From positions 1-12,809 of the forward strand of contig DASYSE010000130.1 of the NCBI GenBank assembly GCA_036003705.1: a stretch of 12,809 bases of DNA, read 5' to 3'. The DNA comes from CALGFH01 sp036003705 (lineage in GTDB: Bacteria > Actinomycetota > CALGFH01). Under the pieces are notes generated by a model, which was given only the letters and a program-made list of their open reading frames with translations, searched no databases and was not told the DNA's origin. The position numbers and the translations under genes were made by a program. This document shows positions 7,190 through 12,488 of the stretch, one piece after another. How positions within the stretch are numbered: position 1 is the first letter of the stretch; each line of letters begins with the position of its first letter.

Positions 7190-8220
7190 CCGCACGTGTC
7201 CAGGCCCTCGGCACCGCCATGCCGGACTACGTCTTCAAGCAGGCGGAGATCGTCGAGGGGTTCTTCGCCCGGCAGCCCGGGTGGGACCCGGACTGGGCCG
7301 AGGTGTTCGCCGCCTCCGGGGTGGAGCGCCGGGCCTCCGTGGTCGACCCGACCTACTACGCCCAACCCCGGACCACCGCCGACCGGATGCGGGTGTTCGC
7401 CCCGGCCGCCCGCCGGCTCGGGGCCGAGGCGGCCAGGCGGGCCCTGGCACGGGCCGGGCCGCACGCCGAGGCCGAGGTCGGCGACCTGCTGGCGGTGTCG
7501 TGCACCGGCTACAGTGGCCCCGGCCTCGACGTCCACCTGGCCGACGACCTCGGCCTCAGCGAGCGGGTCCGGCGCCTGGCCATCGGGCACATGGGCTGCT
7601 ACGCGGCGCTGCCGGCGCTGCGCACCGCGGCGGCGCTGACGACCACCTCGGGGCGGCGCGCCCTGGTCGCCTGCGTCGAGCTCTGCACCCTGCATGTGCA
7701 GCCGGCCTCCAGCCGCGAGGATGCGGTCTACCAGGCCCTGTTCGGCGACGGGGCGGCCGCCGCGGTGGTCGGCCCCGGTGGCGCCGGCCCGGCCATCGTC
7801 GACTCCGCCACCGTGACCGTGCCCCGCAGCGAGGAGCGGATGGGCTGGCTGGTCGAGGACGACGGCTTCCACATGTCGCTCTCGCCCCGGGTCCCGGCCC
7901 TGGTCGAGCGCGGGGTCGGCCGGCTCGTCGGCGACCTGCTCGGCCCCTACGGCCTGATCCCCGCCGACGTCGCCCACTGGGCCGTGCACCCGGGCGGGCC
8001 CGAGATCGTCGACCGGGTGCAGCGGCGGCTCGACCTCAGCGACGCCCAGGTCGCCCGCTCCCGTGAGGTGCTGGCCGACGGCGGCAACCGCTCGTCGGCC
8101 ACGGTGCTGTTCATCCTCGAGCTGCTGCTCGGCGACGGCGAGGTCGAGCCGGGCCAGTGGGTGGTCGCGCTCGCCTTCGGGACCGGCCTCACCCTCGAGG
8201 CGCTGCTGCTGCGCGCCTGA
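7186..8220 (+). CDS. Type III polyketide synthase (chalcone/stilbene synthase family)
   Basis: A 344-residue homodimer-type thiolase-fold enzyme that extends an acyl-CoA starter with malonyl units without an acyl carrier protein. The catalytic triad is visible: Cys138 in 'GHMGCYAALPALR', His268 in 'HWAVHPGGP' and Asn301 in 'GGNRSSATVLFIL'. 'DGAAAAVVG' (188-196) is also typical. The usual C-terminal 'GFGPG' loop reads 'AFGTG' (330-334). Length fits bacterial enzymes making alkylpyrones, alkylresorcinols or tetrahydroxynaphthalene. Product class cannot be assigned from sequence alone. The start ATG 7186 overlaps the methyltransferase stop by 4 bases, and a GAAAGG stretch at 7173-7178 precedes it. 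The FAH-family gene follows after 18 bases. The pairing with a methyltransferase resembles the srsA/srsB and bpsA/bpsB arrangements. Confidence 0.93.
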   Translation: MTARVQALGTAMPDYVFKQAEIVEGFFARQPGWDPDWAEVFAASGVERRASVVDPTYYAQPRTTADRMRVFAPAARRLGAEAARRALARAGPHAEAEVGDLLAVSCTGYSGPGLDVHLADDLGLSERVRRLAIGHMGCYAALPALRTAAALTTTSGRRALVACVELCTLHVQPASSREDAVYQALFGDGAAAAVVGPGGAGPAIVDSATVTVPRSEERMGWLVEDDGFHMSLSPRVPALVERGVGRLVGDLLGPYGLIPADVAHWAVHPGGPEIVDRVQRRLDLSDAQVARSREVLADGGNRSSATVLFILELLLGDGEVEPGQWVVALAFGTGLTLEALLLRA

Positions 8221-8238
8221 CCCCATCCAGGAGCCCCA

Positions 8239-9027
8239 ATGCGCATCGTCCGCTACAGCCGCAACGGCGACGTCGGCTTCGGCATCCTCGAGGGGGAGAC
8301 GGTCGCCGAGATCAGCCCGCATCCGTTCGCCGCCTTCGAGTACACCGGCCGGCGGTTCCCCACCGGGGAGGTGCGGCTGCTCGCCCCGGTGCTGCCCAGC
8401 AAGGTGGTCGCGGTGGGCCGCAACTACGCCGAGCACGCCCGCGAGATGGGCGACGAGGTCCCGACCGACCCGGTGATCTTCCTCAAGCCGTCGACCGCGG
8501 TGATCGGGCCCGACGACGCGATCGTCCGCCCAGAAGGGGTCGGCCGGGTCGACTACGAGGGGGAACTGGCCGTGATCGTCGGCAAGCTGGTCCGCCGGCT
8601 CGACCCCGGCGACGCCATCCAGGCCGTGCTCGGGTTCACCTGCGCCAACGACGTCACCGCCCGGGATCTCCAGCGGTCGGACGTGCAGTGGACCAGGGCC
8701 AAGGGCTTCGACACCTTCTGCCCGCTCGGCCCCTGGATCGAGACCGACCTGGACTCCAGCGACCTGGCCGTCCACACCCTGGTCAACGGCGAGCTGCGGC
8801 AGCAGGCCCGCACCTCCCAGCTGGAGCATGGCGTCGCCGACCTGCTGGGCTTCGTCTCCCGGGTGATGACCCTGCTGCCCGGCGACGTGCTGCTGACCGG
8901 CACCCCGGCCGGCGTCGGTCCCCTGGAGGTCGGCGACCGGGTCGAGGTCGAGGTCGAGGGCATCGGCGTGCTCGCCAACGAGGTCGTCGCCGAGCCACCC
9001 CCAGGGGCCCGGGGGGCCCAAGCCTAG
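8239..9027 (+). CDS. Fumarylacetoacetate hydrolase (FAH) family protein
   Basis: A 262-residue protein of the FAH superfamily, whose members hydrolyse, isomerise or decarboxylate beta-dicarbonyl acids using Mg2+ or Mn2+. The metal ligands are visible as Glu107 and Glu109 in 'DYEGELAVIVG' and Asp138 in 'ANDVTARDLQ'. Also present are 'AVGRNYAEHAREMG' (58-71), Lys155 in 'KGFDTFCPLGPW' and 'TGTPAGVG' (220-227). A small N-terminal domain (about 1-50) precedes the catalytic fold, as in the 2-hydroxyhepta-2,4-diene-1,7-dioate isomerase annotation of mycobacterial homologues. Start ATG 8239 follows AGGAG at 8228-8232. The gene commonly sits just ahead of gltX in actinobacteria; here it also closes the polyketide gene group. 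It may act on the polyketide or on an unrelated 2-oxo acid. Confidence 0.9.
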   Translation: MRIVRYSRNGDVGFGILEGETVAEISPHPFAAFEYTGRRFPTGEVRLLAPVLPSKVVAVGRNYAEHAREMGDEVPTDPVIFLKPSTAVIGPDDAIVRPEGVGRVDYEGELAVIVGKLVRRLDPGDAIQAVLGFTCANDVTARDLQRSDVQWTRAKGFDTFCPLGPWIETDLDSSDLAVHTLVNGELRQQARTSQLEHGVADLLGFVSRVMTLLPGDVLLTGTPAGVGPLEVGDRVEVEVEGIGVLANEVVAEPPPGARGAQA

Positions 9028-9047
9028 GCCGGAGGGATCTCAAGGCT

Positions 9048-9091
9048 CCCGGGGGCCGGTCTGGGCCCCGGTCCGCGGGTTGCTCCCCGGG
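9048..9091. terminator. GC hairpins between convergent FAH and GT4 genes
   Basis: The 66-base gap between two converging genes can fold two ways. One option is a 7-bp stem pairing 9048-9054 with 9085-9091. The other is a 6-bp stem 9052-9057 with 9064-9069. Either suits a two-way terminator. There is no T-tract, so this is a structural prediction only. Confidence 0.35.
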
Positions 9092-9093
9092 CC

Positions 9094-10152
9094 TCAGCCC
9101 GCCTTGGCGATGGCCCGGCGGTAGACGGTCTCGTAGCCGTCGACCATGTCGGGCACGTCGAAGCAGTCGAAGACGTGCTGGCGGCAGGCCTTGGGGTCCA
9201 GCGCCTCGACCCGCTCGATGGCGGCGGGCAGCTCGGCCGGCCGATCGCAGATGTAGCCGGTGAGCCCGTCGACCACCACCTCGGGCACCGAGCCGGCGCG
9301 CAGCGCGACCACCGGCGTGCCGCAGGCCATGGCCTCGACCATCACGATCCCGAACGGCTCGTCCCACTGGATCGGGAAGACCAGCGCGCTGGCCCTTGCC
9401 AGTAGCTTCTTCTTCTCCTCGGTGGTGGCGTGCCCGAACCAGTCGGCGTCGGGGCCGAGCAGGGGCCGCACGCGCTGCTCGAAGTAGGCGTGCTCGGCCG
9501 GCTCGTTGCACTTGGCGGCGACGACGATCCGCCGCCCGGCCTCGCGGGCCGCCTTGATGGCCAGGTCCGGCCCCTTCTCGGGGCTGATCCGGCCGAGGAA
9601 GAGCACGAAGTCGTCCTTCTCGGTCTCCAGGGGGTACTGGTGGACCGGGATGGCGTTGTAGACGGTCGCCGCCCAGGGAAGGTGCGGGCCCTTGGCCCGC
9701 TGCGACTCGGAGATGGCGACCATCGGATGGTGGTGGCTGAGCAGCCGGTAGCACTCGCCCAGCTCGCCCTCGACCGGGCCGTGGGCGGTCAGCACGGTCG
9801 GGGTGCGGCGCGCCCGAGCGGTCAGCGGGCCGGCCATCGAGTGGTCGTGGACCACGTCGACGTCCAGCTCCTGGAGGTGCTCGTCGGCCTGCAGGGCGTG
9901 CACGATCTCGGGGAAGGGCGTGCCCATGCGGGCCACCGGCGGCTCCTCGTAGGTCTGGAGGAACCTGGCGGCGCTGGTATGGCAGTCGCCTGCGCCAATC
10001 AGCGTGACCTGGTGGCCGCGGGCGACCAGGCCCTCGACCAGCGAATGCACCATGGCCTCGATGCCGCCATAGCCATCAGGCGGGATCGGGAACCACGGCG
10101 GCGCGACCACGGCGACGCGCAGGGATCTTGAGGCATCCTCGGATGCGGACAC
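9094..10152 (-). CDS. Glycosyltransferase family 4 (GT-B fold)
   Basis: A 352-residue cytoplasmic or membrane-associated glycosyltransferase using a nucleotide sugar with retention of configuration. The N-terminal Rossmann domain opens with 'LRVAVVAPPWFPIPP' and the acceptor loop 'GYGGIE' (27-32); 'DVVHDHS' (99-105) and 'TVLTAHGP' (119-126) follow. The C-terminal domain has 'FLGRISPEKGPDLAIKAA' (185-202), where Arg and Lys normally contact the donor phosphates, and the EX7E motif 'EPFGIVMVE' (Glu265/Glu273), then 'ACGTPVVALRAGSVPEVV' (276-293). No transmembrane segment is visible. The start is GTG at 10152-10150, with GAGGAGG about 7 bases upstream. The gene is alone on its strand, between the FAH and gltX genes. 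Sugar and acceptor are unknown. A link to the polyketide cluster is possible but unsupported, because the orientation is opposite. Confidence 0.9.
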   Translation of the reverse strand: MSASEDASRSLRVAVVAPPWFPIPPDGYGGIEAMVHSLVEGLVARGHQVTLIGAGDCHTSAARFLQTYEEPPVARMGTPFPEIVHALQADEHLQELDVDVVHDHSMAGPLTARARRTPTVLTAHGPVEGELGECYRLLSHHHPMVAISESQRAKGPHLPWAATVYNAIPVHQYPLETEKDDFVLFLGRISPEKGPDLAIKAAREAGRRIVVAAKCNEPAEHAYFEQRVRPLLGPDADWFGHATTEEKKKLLARASALVFPIQWDEPFGIVMVEAMACGTPVVALRAGSVPEVVVDGLTGYICDRPAELPAAIERVEALDPKACRQHVFDCFDVPDMVDGYETVYRRAIAKAG

Positions 10153-10255
10153 ACAGGCCTCCTCACCGTTGGGGGTACGGCGGTGCCAAGGGCGGAGCGG
10201 TGGAGCTGGGGGGCTCCTACCTTACCGCGAAGCACCGCCTCCAAACGAACTCGCG

Positions 10256-10261
10256 TAGCAT
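10256..10261 (+). promoter_or_regulatory. gltX -10 box, probable leaderless start
   Basis: TAGCAT fits TANNNT and ends 7 bases before ATG 10269, with no Shine-Dalgarno in between. Transcription would begin at or next to the start codon. No convincing -35 is seen at 16-19 bp. Confidence 0.5.
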
Positions 10262-10268
10262 TCGGCGC

Positions 10269-11717
10269 ATGAGCGAGACCGTTCGGACCCGGTTTGCACC
10301 ATCGCCAACCGGCTTCCTGCATGTCGGCACTGCGAGGACCGCCCTTTACTCCTACCTCTTCGCCCGCCGGCACGGCGGCCAGTTCGTGCTGCGCATGGAG
10401 GACACCGACACCGAGCGCAACGTGGCCGACAGCGCCCAGGCGATCGTCGACGGCCTGCGCTGGCTCGGCCTTGACTGGGACGAGGGCTACCTCAAGGGCG
10501 GCCCCCACGAGCCCTACGTGCAGACCCAGCGCCTGGACCGCTACCACGCCGCGACCAACGCCCTGGTCGCCCACGGCGACGCCTATCCCTGCTACTGCAC
10601 GCAAGCCGAGCTGGAGCAGCGCCGCAAGGCGGCCGAGGCGTGCGGCCTGCCGCCCGGCTACGACGGCCACTGCCGTGCGCTCACCGTCGAGCAGGTGCGC
10701 GCCTACGAGGCCGAGGGACGCAAGCCGGTGGTCCGGTTCCGGCTCCCCGACGAGGGCGAGACGGTGGTCGAGGACCTGATCCGGGGCACGGTCAGGTTCG
10801 ACAACGCCACCCTCACCGACTTCGTCATCCTGCGGGCCAACGGCATCCCCACCTACCACTTCTCGGCCGTCTTCGACGACGTCGACATGGCCATCACCCA
10901 CGTGGTCAGGGGCGAGGACCTGTTCCCGTCCACGCCGCGGCACGTGCATGTGTTCCGCGCCCTCGGCCGCCCGACCCCGCCCGCGTTCGCCCACCTGCCC
11001 CTGATCGTCGGTGCCGACCGGCGCAAGCTCTCCAAGCGCCGCGACCGGCTTTCGGTGCAGCAGTTCCAGACCGACGGCTACCTGCCCGAGGCGATGGTGA
11101 ACTACCTGGCGTTGCTCGGCTGGTCGCTGGACGACCACACCGAGCTGTTCACGCTCACCGACCTGGAGCGGCTGTTCTCGCTGGAGCGGGTCTCCCGCAA
11201 CCCGGCCGCCTTCGACACCAAGAAGCTCGACGCCCTGAACGGCCACTACCTGCGCCAGCTGCAACCGGCCGACTTCGCCGCCCGGGCCCTCCCGTTCGTC
11301 CACGCCGCCGGGTTCCCCGGCGCCGAGCCCGGGCTGCTGGCCGAGGCGGCGCCGCTGGTCCAGGAGCGGGTCACCCGCCTGGTCGAGGTCCCGGGCATGG
11401 TCGGGTTCCTGCTCGACGACGAGGTCGAGCTCGACCAGGCCGCCGCGGCCAAGGTCCTGACCGACGAGGGGCGCGCCTTCCTAGCCGAGGCGGCCAAGCG
11501 CCTGGAGGAGGTCGAGCCGTGGACCGCCGCGGCCATCGAGGCGACCCTGCGCGGCCTCCAGGAGGAACGCGGCCTCAAGCCGAAGACCGCCTTCCAACCG
11601 GTCCGCCTGGCCGTCACCGGCCGCCTGGTCAGCCCGCCCCTGTTCGAGTCGATGGAGCTGCTCGGCAGGGCCCGGTCGCTGGCCCGTGTGGAGCGGGCCG
11701 CCGGCCTGCCCGGTTGA
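10269..11717 (+). CDS. gltX: Glutamyl-tRNA synthetase
   Basis: A 482-residue class Ic aminoacyl-tRNA synthetase that activates glutamate with ATP and loads it on tRNA-Glu in the cytoplasm. In bacteria lacking GlnRS it often also loads tRNA-Gln for GatCAB. The N-terminus 'RFAPSPTGFLHVGTART' holds the HIGH-equivalent 'HVGT' (18-21). The second signature is 'KLSKR' (253-257). The connective domain lies between, and the C-terminal helical anticodon-binding part spans about 320-480. Length is normal for bacterial GluRS. ATG 10269 is chosen because the protein then begins 'MSETVRTRFAPSPTG', as the family does. An upstream in-frame extension from 10128 overlaps the GT4 gene and is not needed. tRNA-Gln and tRNA-Glu genes follow directly, so enzyme and substrates are clustered. 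Confidence 0.97.
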   Translation: MSETVRTRFAPSPTGFLHVGTARTALYSYLFARRHGGQFVLRMEDTDTERNVADSAQAIVDGLRWLGLDWDEGYLKGGPHEPYVQTQRLDRYHAATNALVAHGDAYPCYCTQAELEQRRKAAEACGLPPGYDGHCRALTVEQVRAYEAEGRKPVVRFRLPDEGETVVEDLIRGTVRFDNATLTDFVILRANGIPTYHFSAVFDDVDMAITHVVRGEDLFPSTPRHVHVFRALGRPTPPAFAHLPLIVGADRRKLSKRRDRLSVQQFQTDGYLPEAMVNYLALLGWSLDDHTELFTLTDLERLFSLERVSRNPAAFDTKKLDALNGHYLRQLQPADFAARALPFVHAAGFPGAEPGLLAEAAPLVQERVTRLVEVPGMVGFLLDDEVELDQAAAAKVLTDEGRAFLAEAAKRLEEVEPWTAAAIEATLRGLQEERGLKPKTAFQPVRLAVTGRLVSPPLFESMELLGRARSLARVERAAGLPG

Positions 11718-11743
11718 GCGAGGCGGCCGCCGGCCGCTAAGAT
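11714..11743 (+). promoter_or_regulatory. Putative tRNA-Gln promoter overlapping the gltX stop
   Basis: TTGAGC (11714-11719) and TAAGAT (11738-11743) form a sigma-70/SigA-like pair with an 18-bp spacer. The -35 overlaps the gltX TGA at 11715-11717. Transcription would start near 11750, about 30 bases before the tRNA. The spacer holds a perfect 6-bp hairpin (11723-11728 with 11732-11737) that could also act on the gltX mRNA end. Confidence 0.55.
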
Positions 11744-11753
11744 GCCCGAGCCT

Positions 11754-11770
11754 GTGGGCCACCGGCCCAC
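11754..11770 (+). other. Hairpin in the tRNA-Gln leader
   Basis: GTGGGCC (11754-11760) pairs perfectly with GGCCCAC (11764-11770) across a 3-base loop, 9 bases before the tRNA 5' end. It may be a processing signal in the precursor or the end structure of the gltX mRNA. No T-tract follows. Confidence 0.4.
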
Positions 11771-11779
11771 GACCATCCC

Positions 11780-11851
11780 TGGGGTGTGGGGTAATTGGCA
11801 GCCCGACGGGTTCTGGCCCCGTTAGTCTAGGTTCGAGTCCTGGCACCCCAG
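11780..11851 (+). tRNA. tRNA-Gln (anticodon CTG)
   Basis: A full cloverleaf can be drawn. The acceptor stem TGGGGTG (11780-11786) pairs with CACCCCA (11844-11850). The D-arm contains the GG of the loop. The anticodon stem ACGGG/CCCGT encloses TTCTGGC, giving CTG, which reads CAG. The T-arm has loop TTCGAGT on a stem with one G-U pair. The discriminator is G11851, as expected for Gln, and the first pair is U1-A72, also typical. The 3' CCA is not encoded. It lies 62 bases after gltX with its own promoter-like sequence. Confidence 0.95.
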
Positions 11852-11870
11852 CAGCGCGAAGGCCCACGGT

Positions 11871-11900
11871 CTCTCCGCCCGCCATGCGGGTCTGGGAGAG
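11871..11900 (+). terminator. Two-part hairpin after tRNA-Gln
   Basis: The outer stem 11871-11876 pairs with 11895-11900 (CTCTCC/GGAGAG), and the inner stem 11878-11882 pairs with 11886-11890 (CCCGC/GCGGG) across a 3-base loop. The position 19 bases after the tRNA suits termination or 3' processing. It lacks a T-tract. Confidence 0.45.
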
Positions 11901-11988
11901 GAGTCGGGTCCACCTGCCGGGAGCCCGAGGGTGACGCCGCGGCCGGACCCGTCGGCGCCCGCCTCGGCGACACCAGCCCGACACCAGG

Positions 11989-12018
11989 TTGCTGGCCTCT
12001 CGGACGGGACGGTACCCT
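11989..12018 (+). promoter_or_regulatory. Putative tRNA-Glu promoter
   Basis: TTGCTG (11989-11994) and TACCCT (12013-12018) are separated by 18 bp, the same spacing as the tRNA-Gln promoter. A start near 12025 would leave a leader of about 10 bases before the tRNA. Confidence 0.45.
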
Positions 12019-12035
12019 CATCCGGTCTGCCGCCC

Positions 12036-12108
12036 GGCCCCGTCGTCTAGCGGCCTAGGACGCCGCCCTCTCAAGGCGGTAGCGCCGGTTCGAATCCGGT
12101 CGGGGCTA
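12036..12108 (+). tRNA. tRNA-Glu (anticodon CTC)
   Basis: The acceptor stem GGCCCCG (12036-12042) pairs with CGGGGCT (12101-12107), with a G1-U72 wobble that is common in actinobacterial tRNA-Glu. The anticodon stem CCGCC/GGCGG encloses CTCTCAA, so the anticodon is CTC, reading GAG. The T-loop is TTCGAAT on a GCCGG/CCGGT stem. The discriminator is A12108, and CCA is not encoded (ACA follows). Accessory DNA begins almost directly after the 3' end, which makes this tRNA a candidate integration site. I did not find a second copy of its 3' end within the window. Confidence 0.95.
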
Positions 12109-12111
12109 CAA

Positions 12112-12250
12112 ACCTTCCCCTGGGCGAACCGCGCCATCGGGCCGGTGGTGTCCGGTTGACAGCCGAAGCACCGGCACGCTGTGGTCGCGGCTCTGCACGC
12201 GGATCTCCTTGACAGCGCGTCGACCAGGGTCTTGCGCACCGGCACTGACC
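12112..12250. pseudogene. Decayed toxin-like coding remnant, strand unresolved
   Basis: No intact gene is present. On the minus strand two adjacent frames join to give 'PVRKTLVDAL' followed by 'KEIRVQSRDHSVPVLRLS', a pattern like the core of HigB/Gp49-type (PF05973) toxins with one frameshift. On the plus strand 12175-12231 reads 'HAVVAALHADLLDSASTRV', which resembles the first part of CcdB- or MazF-like toxins. Only one reading can be real. I cannot decide by eye, and chance similarity in GC-rich DNA is possible. Both readings point to relics of a toxin-antitoxin module. Confidence 0.3.
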
Positions 12251-12307
12251 ATGTCGCTTACGGCCGAACTGAGGAGGTTCCACGGCGTAACCGTCGAGCC
12301 CGGTTGA
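12251..12307 (+). pseudogene. Possible 3' end of a DUF433-type antitoxin
   Basis: An 18-codon frame, 'MSLTAELRRFHGVTVEPG', ends in TGA 12305-12307. The TGA overlaps the TTG start of the DUF5615 remnant in the 4-base pattern TTGA. DUF433 antitoxins lie just upstream of DUF5615 toxins and often end with an 'AAEL...V.P' tail, so this may be the last part of one, its body lost or frameshifted. The similarity is weak and the call relies mostly on position. Confidence 0.3.
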
Positions 12308-12485
12308 AGCTCAAGCTCGACGAGAACCTTCCACTTTGTCGCTGAGAGGCTGTGCCGCGCCGGGCACGATGTCCACACGATCTTCCACCAGCGGCTGGTC
12401 GGAGCCGAGGGCGCGCGTTTCTTTCAGCAGCCACGCCGAGCCGCGCGTCTTGGCGACCACGGATCTGGACCGCTGCGGTCGCTGA
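12304..12485 (+). pseudogene. DUF5615 (PIN-like) toxin, frameshifted and truncated
   Basis: Pieces of a DUF5615 protein are recognisable in successive frames. 'LKLKLDENLP' (12304-12333) is the family's N-terminal strand with its acidic residues. After one extra base, 'FVAERLCRAGHDVHTIF' and 'LVGAEGA' follow (12335-12400). Then come 'AFLSAAT' and finally 'AEPRVLATTDLD' (about 12435-12470), the strand with the second acidic pair. At least three frame changes are needed, and the C-terminal third of the usual domain of about 110 residues is missing. Intact members are presumed RNases paired with DUF433 antitoxins. Here the gene cannot make a functional protein unless the sequence contains errors. 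The remnant ends 4 bases before the stop codon of the convergent helicase gene. Confidence 0.7.
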
Positions 12486-12488
12486 AGT

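Noticed and set aside
8938..8960. Short GGTCGA-type tandem repeat in the FAH gene, and GACCTG repeats near 4098 in ilvA
   Set aside because: They encode plain alternating Val-Glu and Leu-Asp strands, so codon-level repetition is enough to explain them.
10128..10268. Upstream in-frame extension of gltX
   Set aside because: It overlaps the GT4 start region, has no family similarity, and the GluRS N-terminal motif sits right after ATG 10269.
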